From Streptomyces sp. NBC_01298 (GTDB lineage Bacteria > Actinomycetota > Actinomycetes > Streptomycetales > Streptomycetaceae): a DNA stretch of 64,000 bases. A program made the position numbers and the translations under genes. Each line of letters opens with the position of its first letter. Position 1 is the stretch's first letter. The stretch lies in assembly GCF_035978755.1 (NCBI RefSeq), contig NZ_CP108414.1, forward strand, positions 6,634,001 to 6,698,000. Direction: 5' to 3'. Under the pieces are notes generated by a model. That model saw nothing but the letters and a program-made list of their open reading frames with translations, did no database searches and was not told the origin of the DNA. Positions 35,299-44,447 of the stretch are shown one piece after another.

Positions 35299-36789
35299 AT
35301 GGATCTTGAGACGTTCCGCAAGCTCGCGGCCGACCGCCGCGTCATCCCCGTCAGCCGCAAGCTGCTGGCGGACGGTGACACGCCCGTCGGGCTCTACCGC
35401 AAGCTGGCCGCCGAACGCCCCGGGACGTTCCTCCTGGAGTCCGCCGAGAACGGCCGCTCCTGGTCGCGCTACTCCTTCGTCGGCGTCCGCAGCGCCTCCA
35501 CCCTCACGGTCAAGGACGGCCAGGCCCACTGGATCGGCACCCCGCCCGTCGGCGTCCCGACCTCGGGCGACCCCCTGGAGGCCCTGCGGCAGACCGTGGA
35601 GGCCCTGCACACCCCCCGGGACCTCGCCTCCGGCATGCCGCCCTTCACCGGCGGCATGGTCGGCTACCTCGGCTACGACATCGTGCGCCGCCTGGAGCGC
35701 ATCGGCGAGCACACCGAGGACGACCTGCGACTGCCCGAGCTGACGATGCTGCTCACCTCCGACCTGGCGGTCCTGGACCACTGGGACGGCACCGTCCAGC
35801 TCATCGCCAACGCCATCAACCACAACGACCTCGCCGCGGGCGTGGACGAGGCCCACGCGGACGCCGTGGCCCGCCTCGACGCCATGGAGGCCGACCTCGC
35901 GCGGCCCGCCCCGTACGCGCCGATGCCGCTGCCCGACTCGCAGCTCCCGGAGTACTCGGCCCTGTGGGGCGGCGAGAAGTACCAGGCCGCCGTGGAGGAC
36001 GTGAAGGAGCGGATCCGGGCCGGCGAGGCCTTCCAGGTGGTGCCCTCGCAGCGGTTCGAGACCCCGTGCAGCGCCTCCGCGCTCGACGTCTACCGGGTCC
36101 TGCGGGCCACCAACCCCTCCCCGTACATGTACCTCTTCCGCTTCGAGAACGGCTTCGACGTCGTCGGGTCCAGCCCCGAGGCGCTGGTCAAGGTCGAGGA
36201 CGGGCGGGCCATGGTCCACCCCATCGCCGGCACCCGGCACCGGGGCGCCACCCCGCAGCAGGACAACGAGCTCGCCGACGAGCTGCTCGCCGACCCCAAG
36301 GAGCGAGCCGAGCACCTCATGCTCGTCGACCTCGGCCGCAACGACCTCGGCCGGGTCTGCGAGCCGGGATCGGTGGAGGTCGTCGACTTCATGAGCATCG
36401 AGCGGTACTCGCACGTCATGCACATCGTCTCCACCGTCACCGGGCGCGTCGCCGAGGGCAAGACCGCCTTCGACGTGCTCACCGCCTGCTTCCCGGCCGG
36501 CACCCTGTCCGGTGCGCCCAAGCCCCGCGCCATGCAGATCATCGAGGAGCTGGAGCCCACCCGCCGCGGGCTCTACGGCGGCTGCGTCGGCTACCTCGAC
36601 TTCGCCGGGGACTCCGACACCGCCATCGCCATCCGCACCGCGCTGCTGCGCGACGGGAAGGCGTACGTGCAGGCCGGCGCCGGGGTCGTCGCCGACTCGG
36701 TGCCCGAGCTGGAGGACGCCGAGTGCCGCAACAAGGCCGCCGCGGTGCTCCGCGCGGTGGCGGCGGCGAACCGCCTCCACGGCGCCTGA
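35299..36789 (+). CDS. trpE: Anthranilate synthase component I
   Basis: 496 aa from ATG 35299. The N-domain has the tryptophan feedback motif [17 protein letters not shown]. The chorismate-binding domain has [42 protein letters not shown] and [15 protein letters not shown]. It makes anthranilate from chorismate with a glutaminase partner not present here. No Trp-rich leader peptide fits in the 31-bp gap after hisI, so this copy is not controlled by a classic attenuator directly upstream. Confidence 0.97.
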   Translation: MDLETFRKLAADRRVIPVSRKLLADGDTPVGLYRKLAAERPGTFLLESAENGRSWSRYSFVGVRSASTLTVKDGQAHWIGTPPVGVPTSGDPLEALRQTVEALHTPRDLASGMPPFTGGMVGYLGYDIVRRLERIGEHTEDDLRLPELTMLLTSDLAVLDHWDGTVQLIANAINHNDLAAGVDEAHADAVARLDAMEADLARPAPYAPMPLPDSQLPEYSALWGGEKYQAAVEDVKERIRAGEAFQVVPSQRFETPCSASALDVYRVLRATNPSPYMYLFRFENGFDVVGSSPEALVKVEDGRAMVHPIAGTRHRGATPQQDNELADELLADPKERAEHLMLVDLGRNDLGRVCEPGSVEVVDFMSIERYSHVMHIVSTVTGRVAEGKTAFDVLTACFPAGTLSGAPKPRAMQIIEELEPTRRGLYGGCVGYLDFAGDSDTAIAIRTALLRDGKAYVQAGAGVVADSVPELEDAECRNKAAAVLRAVAAANRLHGA

Positions 36790-36799
36790 GCCGGTAGGG

Positions 36800-36805
36800 G
36801 ATAGT
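36800..36805 (+). promoter_or_regulatory. Putative -10 (GATAGT) before the TIGR02234 gene
   Basis: The hexamer ends 7 nt before GTG 36813. It suggests an internal leaderless promoter and favours GTG 36813 over the GTG at 36804. Confidence 0.35.
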
Positions 36806-36812
36806 GGGGTAC

Positions 36813-37478
36813 GTGAGTGCCGTGCCCCCGCCCCGAACCGAACACGCCGATGCCGCCGCCGAACCCGAGGCCCCCTCGGGCCGCGGCGGCCGCCGCAGCG
36901 TGGCCGTCGCCCTGCTCCTCGGCGCGCTCGGCGCCACCGTCGTCCTGCTCGCCTCCGGCCGCGTCTGGGCCCGGGGCGTCGCCGCGGTCGGCGGCGGCTC
37001 GCTGCCGGTGACCGCCGACGGGCGGGCCGTCACCGGCCTGCCCGCCGCCCTGGCCATCGTCGGACTCGCCGCCCTGGTCGCCGTCTTCGCCGTACGCGGC
37101 CGCAGCCGCCTGCTGGTCTCGGGGCTGCTCGCGCTGAGCGGCCTGGGCGCGGCGCTGGCGGCGCTGGCCAACGCGGACGGCCGTGGCGCGCTGGACGCGG
37201 AGGCGGCCCGTACGACGGCCGACGCCGCGGCCCACGTGGCCGGCCTGACCCATACCGCCTGGCCCTACGTGACGGCGGCCGGCGGGGCACTGATCCTGCT
37301 GGCGGGACTGCTCGCGCTGCGCTTCGGGAGCGCCTGGCCCGCGATGGGCGGCCGCTACGAGCGCGACGGCAGCCCGCTACCGCGCAAGGCGGCCGTGGTG
37401 GACCCGGACCGGCCGGAGGACATGTGGAAGGCCCTGGACCGGGGCGAGGACCCCACCGGCCCGGAGCCCACCCGCTGA
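36813..37478 (+). CDS. Trp-region membrane protein (TIGR02234)
   Basis: 221 aa from GTG 36813. A cytosolic head rich in Pro/Glu/Ala precedes four hydrophobic segments (VAVALLLGALGATVVLLAS, AALAIVGLAALVAVFAV, LLVSGLLALSGLGAALAAL, AGGALILLAGLLALRFG). The tail RPEDMWKALDRGEDPT is a conserved actinobacterial block. The family is defined by its place next to trp genes. A tryptophan-related transport or regulatory role is often supposed but not shown. Confidence 0.85.
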   Translation: MSAVPPPRTEHADAAAEPEAPSGRGGRRSVAVALLLGALGATVVLLASGRVWARGVAAVGGGSLPVTADGRAVTGLPAALAIVGLAALVAVFAVRGRSRLLVSGLLALSGLGAALAALANADGRGALDAEAARTTADAAAHVAGLTHTAWPYVTAAGGALILLAGLLALRFGSAWPAMGGRYERDGSPLPRKAAVVDPDRPEDMWKALDRGEDPTGPEPTR

Positions 37479-37628
37479 ACCCGCGATCCGACGCGTCAAC
37501 CCGGACCCGACCCCGTGAACGAGGCCGGGTCCCGGTGCGGGACAATGACCAGCGAGCGTTGACCACATCACCGTTCACACAGCATGTGCGGCGTGCGACA
37601 GAGCACACCCGAGTACGAGGAGCAACTC

Positions 37629-37880
37629 ATGGCGGGCACTAGCCACGGACACACCCCGGCCGCCTGGACCGGTGTCATCATCGCGGTCATCGGTTTCTGC
37701 ATCTCCGGTGCCTTCATGGTGCTGGCGAACCCGCTGGGCTTCTACGCGGGCCTCGTCGTCGTCGTCATCGGCGGTGTCGTGGGCATGGCGATGAAGGCCG
37801 CGGGCATGGGCGCGCCCAAGGCCGCGCACCAGGACCTCGCCGAGGTCATCGCCGCGAACCGCGTCGCCGCGAAGGTCTGA
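37629..37880 (+). CDS. HGxxPAAW-family small membrane protein
   Basis: 83 aa from ATG 37629 with AGGAG (37618-37622) upstream. It begins MAGTSHGHTPAAWTGV, the naming motif of this actinobacterial family. Two TM helices follow (VIIAVIGFCISGAFMVLAN and LVVVVIGGVVGMAMKAAG), then a short basic/Ala tail. The function is unknown. The association with trpE/trpC is typical for streptomycetes. It ends at a clear hairpin. Confidence 0.88.
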   Translation: MAGTSHGHTPAAWTGVIIAVIGFCISGAFMVLANPLGFYAGLVVVVIGGVVGMAMKAAGMGAPKAAHQDLAEVIAANRVAAKV

Positions 37881-37917
37881 CGCGCCGACCGGGCGGTAGC
37901 CGGTACGCCGGTTTTCG

Positions 37918-37948
37918 AAAGGCGCGGCCCTGTCGGGCTGCGCCTTTT
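37918..37948 (+). terminator. Hairpin terminator with T-run
   Basis: AAAGGCGCGGCCC / GGGCTGCGCCTTT, 13 pairs including one G-T, a 4-nt loop and TTTT at the 3' end. It closes the hisI-trpE-HGxxPAAW unit. Confidence 0.85.
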
Positions 37949-37972
37949 GTCATGAGCGGAGAGAATCAGCGG

Positions 37973-38443
37973 GTGGACGCCTCCTCCGGAACGACCGATC
38001 TCGCGCCGCCTCCCGCGCCCGTGTCCCGGGCCGGCCGGCTGGTGCGTCCGGCGCTCACGCTGACCGCGGCCGCCGCGGCCCTCGCCTACGTGGGGACCGT
38101 GGACCCGAACGAGCCGGGCCACTATCCGGTCTGCCCGCTGTTCCGGCTGACCGGGGTCCTGTGCCCCGGCTGCGGCGGGCTGCGCAGTGCCCACGCGTTC
38201 GCCCACGGCGATCTCGTGACAGCTATCGGGGCAAATGCCCTGGCGGTCGCGGGCTACTTCTTCTTCGCCGGTTTCATGGTCCTGTGGCTGGTTCGGGCCT
38301 ATCGGGGGGTACGGGCCCCGAGGCCCGTAGTACGGCGGCCGCACTGGTGGGGGATCGGCACGGTCTGGTGGGCGATCGGTGCGGTGGCCCTGGTCTTCTC
38401 CGTTGTCCGGAACCTGCCCGTGGGCTCTTTCCTGGCGCCCTGA
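37973..38443 (+). CDS. DUF2752 membrane protein
   Basis: 156 aa. I chose GTG 37973 because GGAGAG lies nine bases upstream; the in-frame ATG at 37952 falls directly behind a terminator hairpin and has no ribosome site. YPVCPLFRLTGVLCPGCGGLRSAHAFAHGD carries the CPxxRxTG-xxCPGCGG motif of DUF2752, and three TM segments follow. The paired Cys could bind metal or form disulfides. The function is unknown. Confidence 0.83.
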   Translation: MDASSGTTDLAPPPAPVSRAGRLVRPALTLTAAAAALAYVGTVDPNEPGHYPVCPLFRLTGVLCPGCGGLRSAHAFAHGDLVTAIGANALAVAGYFFFAGFMVLWLVRAYRGVRAPRPVVRRPHWWGIGTVWWAIGAVALVFSVVRNLPVGSFLAP

Positions 38444-38605
38444 GGTATAGCTGAAGTAAATATTCCGGATGTCCATTTAATGGGACGCCGTCAACCGCGT
38501 GCGGAGGGCAAGGCGTCCTGCGGATACCATTTGAACTGCTGACCTTGCAGTTGTACGTGTCTGCAAGGCGGCCGACCGTCATCGACCCGGAAGGGGGCCG
38601 CTCGC
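38444..38605 (+). promoter_or_regulatory. trpC promoter region with 8-bp inverted repeat
   Basis: This 162-bp gap is markedly AT-rich (AAGTAAATATTCC, CCATTTAATGG). It contains CCTTGCAG (38543-38550) and CTGCAAGG (38561-38568), perfect 8-bp arms separated by 10 bp, 38 bp before the trpC GTG. An operator for a dimeric regulator or an RNA hairpin are both possible. No Trp-rich leader peptide is visible. Confidence 0.55.
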
Positions 38606-39415
38606 GTGAGTGTGCTCGACGAGATCATCGAAGGGGTCCGCGAAGACCTTGCCGAACGGCAGGCGCGCGTCAGCCTCGACGAGCTCAAGGAGCGTGCCGC
38701 CAAGGCGCCCCAGGCCAAGGACGGCGTCGCTGCCCTGCGCGGCGACAGCGTCAAGGTGATCTGCGAGGTCAAGCGTTCCAGCCCCTCCAAGGGTGCGCTG
38801 GCCGCCATCGCCGATCCGGCCGGGCTCGCCGCCGACTACGAAGCGGGCGGTGCGGCGGTCATTTCCGTCCTCACCGAGCAGCGTCGTTTCGGTGGCTCGC
38901 TGGCCGACCTGGAGGCCGTCCGCGCCCGCGTGGACATCCCGATCCTGCGCAAGGACTTCATCGTCACGGCGTACCAGCTGTGGGAGGCCCGCGCCTACGG
39001 CGCCGACCTCGTGCTGCTGATCGTCGCGGCCCTGGAGCAGGAGGCCCTCGTCTCCCTCATCGAGCGGGCCGAGTCCATCGGCCTCACCCCGCTCGTCGAG
39101 GTCCACGACGAGGAGGAGATCGAGCGTGCGGTCGCGGCGGGCGCCAAGATCATCGGCGTCAACGCCCGCAACCTGAAGGACCTCAAGGTCGACCGCTCCA
39201 CCTTCGAGCGGATCGTCGGCGAGATCCCGGCCCACATCGTGAAGGTTGCCGAGTCCGGCATCCGCGGGCCGCACGACCTGATCGCCTATGCGAACGAGGG
39301 CGCCGACGCCGTCCTCGTCGGGGAGTCCCTGGTGACCGGCCGCGACCCGAAGGCGGCCGTGGCCGACCTCGTCGCCGCCGGAGCCCACCCCGCCCTGCGC
39401 CACGGGCGGAGCTGA
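38606..39415 (+). CDS. trpC: Indole-3-glycerol phosphate synthase
   Basis: 269 aa from GTG 38606 with GGAAGGGGG upstream. The barrel motifs are [53 protein letters not shown] and [10 protein letters not shown], with the catalytic Lys/Glu residues all present. It closes the indole ring in tryptophan synthesis. It is the first gene of the trpC-trpM-trpB-trpA cluster. Confidence 0.97.
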   Translation: MSVLDEIIEGVREDLAERQARVSLDELKERAAKAPQAKDGVAALRGDSVKVICEVKRSSPSKGALAAIADPAGLAADYEAGGAAVISVLTEQRRFGGSLADLEAVRARVDIPILRKDFIVTAYQLWEARAYGADLVLLIVAALEQEALVSLIERAESIGLTPLVEVHDEEEIERAVAAGAKIIGVNARNLKDLKVDRSTFERIVGEIPAHIVKVAESGIRGPHDLIAYANEGADAVLVGESLVTGRDPKAAVADLVAAGAHPALRHGRS

Positions 39416-39424
39416 CCCGCACCC

Positions 39425-39634
39425 ATGGCCCGAAACCGCCCCTCCGTCCGCACCCGGCCGGGCTCCGGCCTGGCCGGCGTGCCGACGGCGCACGCGCCCC
39501 TGGCGCGCGGCTGCCGCCCTCGCGGCTGCCGCGCCCCGGCCCGGCGCGTGCGGGGGCGGCGGGTCCGGTACGTGATCGGCTCCGAGCCCGGTCAGGTCAA
39601 CGGCATGCGATGGCGACCCGGAGTCGCGTCGTAA
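39425..39634 (+). CDS. trpM: Small basic protein TrpM (TrpX) between trpC and trpB
   Basis: 69 aa from ATG 39425, nine bases after trpC, with CGGAG upstream. It is extremely Arg-rich in the middle (ARGCRPRGCRAPARRVRGRRV) and ends VRYVIGSEPGQVNGMRWRPG. Position and size match TrpM/TrpX, described in S. coelicolor as a modulator of tryptophan biosynthesis and differentiation. I assign it by position, size and composition, since I could not align it. The C-terminal third looks more conserved than the head. Expected role: cytosolic regulator. Confidence 0.7.
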   Translation: MARNRPSVRTRPGSGLAGVPTAHAPLARGCRPRGCRAPARRVRGRRVRYVIGSEPGQVNGMRWRPGVAS

Positions 39635-39649
39635 CGAGGCCCGCCGGAC

Positions 39650-39666
39650 GGTGTACGTCGTACACC
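39650..39666. promoter_or_regulatory. 17-bp perfect palindrome between trpM and trpB
   Basis: GGTGTACG-T-CGTACACC, 8-bp arms around one base. It lies 166 bp before the trpB ATG in a 197-bp gap that holds no gene. The length and symmetry fit a GntR/TetR-type operator, suggesting separate control of trpBA. Confidence 0.55.
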
Positions 39667-39831
39667 CGTCTCCGTCGGCGTCCTCTTACGGTCCGTTCCC
39701 CCGAGCCGCCGGCTCCTGGACGGGCCGCTCCGCACCCTCGTACGCCCATGCCCCAGCGGGGTGTGCGCATCGCGGGCGGACGGCGCAATACGGTGAAGAC
39801 ATCCGCGTCGCATCCGTAGGAGTACCTGGGC

Positions 39832-41082
39832 ATGTCCAGCGCCAGCAGTTTCTTCATCCCGGACCCCGAGGGTCACATCCCCAACGCCGAGGGCTACTTC
39901 GGCGACTTCGGCGGCAAGTTCATCCCGGAGGCGCTCGTCGCCGCCGTGGACGAGGTCGCCGTCGAGTACGAGAAGGCCAAGGGCGACCCGGCCTTCGCGG
40001 CCGAGCTCGACGACCTGATGGTCAACTACACCGGCCGTCCCAGCTCCCTGACCGAGGTGCCCCGCTTCGCCGAGCACGCGGGCGGAGCGCGGATCTTCCT
40101 CAAGCGCGAGGACCTGAACCACACCGGCTCGCACAAGATCAACAACGTGCTGGGCCAGGCGCTGCTCACCAAGCGCATGGGCAAGACCCGCGTCATCGCG
40201 GAGACCGGAGCCGGTCAGCACGGCGTGGCCACCGCCACCGCCTGCGCGCTCTTCGGCCTCGAGTGCACGATCTACATGGGCGAGATCGACACCCAGCGCC
40301 AGGCGCTGAACGTGGCCCGGATGCGCATCCTGGGCGCCGAGGTCATCGCGGTGAAGTCCGGCTCCCGGACGCTGAAGGACGCCATCAACGAGGCGTTCCG
40401 CGACTGGGTCGCCAACGTGGACCGCACCCACTACCTCTTCGGCACGGTCGCGGGACCCCACCCCTTCCCCGCCATGGTCCGCGACTTCCACCGCGTCATC
40501 GGCGTCGAGGCCCGCCGCCAGATCCTGGAGCGAGCCGGACGCCTCCCCGACGCCGTCGCGGCGTGCGTGGGCGGCGGCTCGAACGCCATCGGCCTCTTCC
40601 ACGCCTTCATCCCGGACGCCGACGTCCGCCTGGTCGGCTTCGAGCCCGCCGGACACGGCGTGGAGACCGGCGAGCACGCGGCGACCCTGACCGCGGGCGA
40701 GCCCGGCATCCTGCACGGATCGCGCTCCTACGTCCTGCAGGACGAGGAGGGCCAGATCACCGAGCCCTACTCCATCTCGGCCGGTCTGGACTACCCGGGC
40801 ATCGGCCCGGAGCACTCGTACCTCAAGGACGCGGGCCGCGCCGAATACCGCGCGATCACCGACGACCAGGCGATGCAGGCCCTGCGGCTGCTCTCGCGCA
40901 CCGAGGGCATCATCCCGGCCATCGAGTCGGCGCACGCCCTCGCGGGCGCGCTGGACCTCGGCAAGGAGCTCGGCAAGGACGGGCTGCTCGTCGTCAACCT
41001 GTCCGGCCGCGGCGACAAGGACATGGACACCGCCGCCCGCTACTTCGACCTGTACGACGCCTCCGAGGGGGAGACCAAGTGA
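39832..41082 (+). CDS. trpB: Tryptophan synthase beta chain
   Basis: 416 aa from ATG 39832 with TAGGAG nine bases upstream. [27 protein letters not shown] (PLP lysine), [24 protein letters not shown] and SGRGDKDM are all present. It condenses indole with serine. The stop overlaps the trpA GTG. Confidence 0.98.
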   Translation: MSSASSFFIPDPEGHIPNAEGYFGDFGGKFIPEALVAAVDEVAVEYEKAKGDPAFAAELDDLMVNYTGRPSSLTEVPRFAEHAGGARIFLKREDLNHTGSHKINNVLGQALLTKRMGKTRVIAETGAGQHGVATATACALFGLECTIYMGEIDTQRQALNVARMRILGAEVIAVKSGSRTLKDAINEAFRDWVANVDRTHYLFGTVAGPHPFPAMVRDFHRVIGVEARRQILERAGRLPDAVAACVGGGSNAIGLFHAFIPDADVRLVGFEPAGHGVETGEHAATLTAGEPGILHGSRSYVLQDEEGQITEPYSISAGLDYPGIGPEHSYLKDAGRAEYRAITDDQAMQALRLLSRTEGIIPAIESAHALAGALDLGKELGKDGLLVVNLSGRGDKDMDTAARYFDLYDASEGETK

Positions 41083-41891
41083 GCGGCACCATCGAACTCC
41101 TCTCGGCCACCCTCGCGAAGGCGAAGTCCGAGGACCGCGCGGCCCTCGTCGCCTACCTCCCGGCCGGCTTCCCGACCGTGGACGGGGCCATCGAAGCCGT
41201 CAAGGCCGTCATCGCCGGCGGCGCGGACGTGGTCGAGATCGGCCTCCCGCACAGCGACCCGGTCCTGGACGGCGCCATCATCCAGACCGCCGACGACATC
41301 GCCCTGCGCGGCGGGGTCAAGATCGCGGACACCCTGCGGACCGTCCGCGAGGCGTACGAGGCCACGGGCGCCCCGATCCTCGTCATGACGTACTGGAACC
41401 CCATCGACCGCTACGGCGTCGAGCGGTTCACCGCCGAGCTCGCCGAGGCCGGCGGCGCGGGCTGCATCCTGCCCGACCTGCCGGTCCAGGAGTCCGCGCT
41501 GTGGCGCGAGCACGCGGCCAAGCACGGTCTGGCGACCGTCTTCGTCGTGGCTCCCAGCAGCAAGGACGAGCGCCTCGCCACCATCACGGCGGCCGGCTCC
41601 GGCTTCGTCTACGCCGCCTCCCTCATGGGCGTCACCGGCACCCGCGAGTCGGTCGGCAACCAGGCCGCCGACCTGGTCCGGCGCACCCGCGCCACCAGCG
41701 ACCTGCCGGTCTGCGTCGGACTGGGCGTCTCCAACGCCGTCCAGGCCAAGGAGGTCGCGGGCTTCGCCGACGGCGTCATCGTCGGCTCGGCCTTCGTGAA
41801 GCTGCTGCTCGACGCGCCGGACCTGCCCGCCGGGCTGGCCGCCGTCAAGGCACTGGCGGGCGAGCTCGCCGCGGGAGTGCGCCGGAGCTGA
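41079..41891 (+). CDS. trpA: Tryptophan synthase alpha chain
   Basis: 270 aa. GTG 41079 overlaps the trpB stop (GTGA), and GAGGGGGAG lies upstream. [15 protein letters not shown], the catalytic Glu/Asp region [29 protein letters not shown] and [13 protein letters not shown] are the alpha-chain blocks. It cleaves indole-3-glycerol phosphate to indole. It is followed by a strong terminator. Confidence 0.97.
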   Translation: MSGTIELLSATLAKAKSEDRAALVAYLPAGFPTVDGAIEAVKAVIAGGADVVEIGLPHSDPVLDGAIIQTADDIALRGGVKIADTLRTVREAYEATGAPILVMTYWNPIDRYGVERFTAELAEAGGAGCILPDLPVQESALWREHAAKHGLATVFVVAPSSKDERLATITAAGSGFVYAASLMGVTGTRESVGNQAADLVRRTRATSDLPVCVGLGVSNAVQAKEVAGFADGVIVGSAFVKLLLDAPDLPAGLAAVKALAGELAAGVRRS

Positions 41892-41961
41892 CGTGTTGCG
41901 CGTTCGATAGGGCAGCCGGACCCCTGAGCGGGTTCTGTAGCCCGATCGGGTGGAAGTAGGG

Positions 41962-41989
41962 GCAGGGAGGCACGAGAGTGCCTCCCTGC
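41962..41989 (+). terminator. Hairpin terminator after trpA
   Basis: Perfect 12-bp stem GCAGGGAGGCAC / GTGCCTCCCTGC with a GAGA tetraloop, followed by TTCGTTT. The next gene starts 15 bp later. Confidence 0.87.
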
Positions 41990-42004
41990 TTCGTTTGGCC
42001 GAAC

Positions 42005-43042
42005 GTGAGCGACATGAACGACGGTGCGAACCGCGATGCGACGAAACGATCGGCCCGCGAGCGACTCCAGGCGGAGCGCGAGAAGCAGAAGGCGAGGGAC
42101 AAGCGGCGGCGGACCCTCGTCGTGTCGGCGGCGGTGGTCGGCGTACTCGGGCTGGCGGCCGTCGTCGGCCTGATCGCGGCGAACACCGGCAAGGGCGGAT
42201 CCTCCGCCAAGGGCGGCCCGCTGGTGGCCCCCTCCGGAGCCACGGGCAAGGACGCGCTGGCCATCCAGGCCGGCAAGGACGAGGCCCCCTCCACGCTGAC
42301 CGTGTGGGAGGACTTCCGCTGCCCGGCCTGCAAGGCCTTCGAGACCAATTACCGGGACACCGTCCACGAGCTGGAGGCCAAGGGCCTCCTCAAGGTCGAG
42401 TACCACCTCGTCACCCTGATCGACGGGAACATGGGCGGCACCGGCTCGCTCAAGAGCGCCAACGCCGCCGCCTGCGCGCAGGACGCCGGGAAGTTCTCCC
42501 CTTACCACGACGTGCTCTTCGACAACCAGCCCGAGGAGACCAACGACGCCTACGGCAAGAACGCCAAGCTGCTGGAGCTGGCCGGGAAGGTCGACGGACT
42601 GGACACCCCCGCGTTCCGCACCTGCGTCGAGGACGGTACGCACGACAGCTGGGTGAACAAGTCGCAGGACGCCTTCCGCGCGGGCAAGTTCCGCGGGACC
42701 CCGACCGTGCTGCTCGACGGCAAGGACATCTTCGCGGACCAGGCCAACCCGCTGACCCCGCAGAAGCTGAAGGAGAAGGTGGAAGCGGCCGGCAAGGGCG
42801 GCCCGGGCGGGGTGAAGGGCTCGCCGTCGGCGTCTCCGTCGGCGTCGGCGTCAGCATCGGCGTCGGCGTCCGGATCCAAGTCCAAGTCGAAGTCCGGATC
42901 GCCGTCGTCCTCCGTTTCCGCGTCGGGCTCGGCGAAGGCCTCCCCGTCCTCCTCGGCCCGCTCGGCGGGACGGTCGGCCACGGGCGGTTCGGGCTCCGCC
43001 GACGCCTCTGCGGACCACGACGGGATGCCCATGGGGCACTGA
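42005..43042 (+). CDS. Membrane-anchored DsbA-like protein with Ser/Ala-rich tail
   Basis: 345 aa from GTG 42005 (ATG 42014 possible). The charged head RERLQAEREKQKARDKRRR is followed by one TM (LVVSAAVVGVLGLAAVVGL) and a thioredoxin-fold domain with active site FRCPACKAFE and cis-Pro region FRGTPTVLLDGK. The last ~70 residues are a low-complexity Ser/Ala/Gly/Lys tail ending DHDGMPMGH, which could bind metal ions. The design matches the protein at 12789, apart from the tail. Expected role: extracytoplasmic disulfide chemistry. The next gene, lgt, is also envelope-related. Confidence 0.9.
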   Translation: MSDMNDGANRDATKRSARERLQAEREKQKARDKRRRTLVVSAAVVGVLGLAAVVGLIAANTGKGGSSAKGGPLVAPSGATGKDALAIQAGKDEAPSTLTVWEDFRCPACKAFETNYRDTVHELEAKGLLKVEYHLVTLIDGNMGGTGSLKSANAAACAQDAGKFSPYHDVLFDNQPEETNDAYGKNAKLLELAGKVDGLDTPAFRTCVEDGTHDSWVNKSQDAFRAGKFRGTPTVLLDGKDIFADQANPLTPQKLKEKVEAAGKGGPGGVKGSPSASPSASASASASASGSKSKSKSGSPSSSVSASGSAKASPSSSARSAGRSATGGSGSADASADHDGMPMGH

Positions 43043-43120
43043 CGGCCGTCTCGATTCGGCAGCAGCTTGCCGGACGGGTTGCGGTCACCACCGTCCGGCA
43101 AGGTAGCGTCGGCTCTTGCC

Positions 43121-44194
43121 ATGAACCTTGCCTTCATTCCCAGTCCGTCGACGGGCGTGCTCCATCTCGGGCCGATCCCGCTGCGCGGCTACGCGTTCTG
43201 CATCATCATCGGCGTCTTCGTCGCCGTCTGGCTCGGCAACAAGCGCTGGATCGCGCGCGGCGGTAAGCCGGGCACGGTCGCGGACATCGCCGTGTGGGCG
43301 GTGCCGTTCGGCCTGGTCGGCGGTCGCCTCTACCACGTGATCACCGACTACCAGCTCTACTTCGGCGAGGGCCGCGACTGGGTCGACGCCTTCAAGATCT
43401 GGGAGGGCGGCCTCGGCATCTGGGGCGCCATCGCGCTGGGCGCGGTCGGTGCCTGGATCGGCTGTCGCCGGCGCGGCATCCCGCTGCCGGCCTGGGCCGA
43501 CGCCCTGGCCCCCGGCATCGCGCTGGCCCAGGCCTGCGGACGCTGGGGCAACTGGTTCAACCAGGAGCTGTACGGCCGCGCCACCGATCTGCCGTGGGCG
43601 GTGAAGATCACCGACGGCCCGAACCGGGTCGCCGGGACCTACCACCCGACCTTCCTCTACGAGTCCCTGTGGTGCGTCGGTGTCGCCCTGCTGGTGATCT
43701 GGGCCGACCGGCGCTTCAAGCTCGGACACGGGCGGGCGTTCGCGCTGTACGTCGCGGCGTACTGCGTGGGGCGCGGCTGGATCGAGTACATGCGGGTCGA
43801 CGAGGCCCACCACATCCTCGGTCTGCGGCTCAACGTCTGGACCTCGATCGTCGTCTTCGTGCTCGCCGTCGTGTACCTGGTGCTGTCGGCGAAGCTGCGG
43901 CCGGGCCGCGAGGAGGTCGTCGAGCCGGACACTGACTCCGTGGCCGGAGCCAAGGACGGCGACACCCCGGCCGGGGAGGCCGGCGCCGAGGGCGACAAGG
44001 CCGGAGACAAGGCCGAGGCCAAGGACAAGGCAGGGGCCGAGACCGGGGACAAGCCCCCGGGCGAGGTCACCGCGGACGCCGAGGGCGAAGTCGCGGCTGA
44101 CGCCGGGGCCGAGGCCGGTGCCGAGCCGGTGGACGCCGAGGGCGAAGCCGACGGCAAGGACAAGGCCGAGGTCCCCGGGGCCAAGAAGCTCTGA
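43121..44194 (+). CDS. lgt: Prolipoprotein diacylglyceryl transferase
   Basis: 357 aa from ATG 43121. Seven TM segments. The Lgt signature GRWGNWFNQELYGR is at ~145-158, with LRGYAFCIIIGVFVAVWL near the N-terminus and YHPTFLYESLWC. It transfers diacylglycerol from phosphatidylglycerol to the lipobox Cys of prelipoproteins. A C-terminal tail of ~85 residues is very acidic with Lys/Ala repeats (GDKAGDKAEAKDKAGAETGD), longer than in most Lgt proteins and probably disordered in the cytosol. Confidence 0.96.
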   Translation: MNLAFIPSPSTGVLHLGPIPLRGYAFCIIIGVFVAVWLGNKRWIARGGKPGTVADIAVWAVPFGLVGGRLYHVITDYQLYFGEGRDWVDAFKIWEGGLGIWGAIALGAVGAWIGCRRRGIPLPAWADALAPGIALAQACGRWGNWFNQELYGRATDLPWAVKITDGPNRVAGTYHPTFLYESLWCVGVALLVIWADRRFKLGHGRAFALYVAAYCVGRGWIEYMRVDEAHHILGLRLNVWTSIVVFVLAVVYLVLSAKLRPGREEVVEPDTDSVAGAKDGDTPAGEAGAEGDKAGDKAEAKDKAGAETGDKPPGEVTADAEGEVAADAGAEAGAEPVDAEGEADGKDKAEVPGAKKL

Positions 44195-44213
44195 CCGCAG
44201 CGACGGTCGAAAC

Positions 44214-44250
44214 GGGAGGGGCGCCGCGCACATCGCGCGGCGCCCCTCCC
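44214..44250. terminator. Hairpin terminator between convergent genes
   Basis: Perfect 16-bp stem GGGAGGGGCGCCGCGC / GCGCGGCGCCCCTCCC with a 5-nt loop, then CTTT. It lies 20 bp after the lgt stop. Confidence 0.88.
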
Positions 44251-44284
44251 CTTTCGCGTGCGCGGGCAACCACGGGGCCGCGCC

Positions 44285-44332
44285 CCCGCACCGCCCCCGT
44301 CGGGGCCGTCCGCCCGCCGGGGGCGGTGCGGG
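44285..44332. repeat. Second inverted repeat before the CoA-lyase gene end
   Basis: CCCGCACCGCCCCCG and its exact complement CGGGGGCGGTGCGGG, 15 bp each, with an 18-nt spacer. It could be a terminator for the seven-gene minus-strand operon. The rest of the 253-bp gap is GC-rich sequence without visible genes. Confidence 0.7.
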
Positions 44333-44447
44333 TCCTGGGCGGTCGGGGGGTGGGCGGCGACTGGGCCCGCCCGCCCGGGTGCGGGGCCGGACGGGGGCAC
44401 CGTTCCGGACAGCAGGCCGCTCGCGTGCGGAGGCGGGTGGCTGTCGG

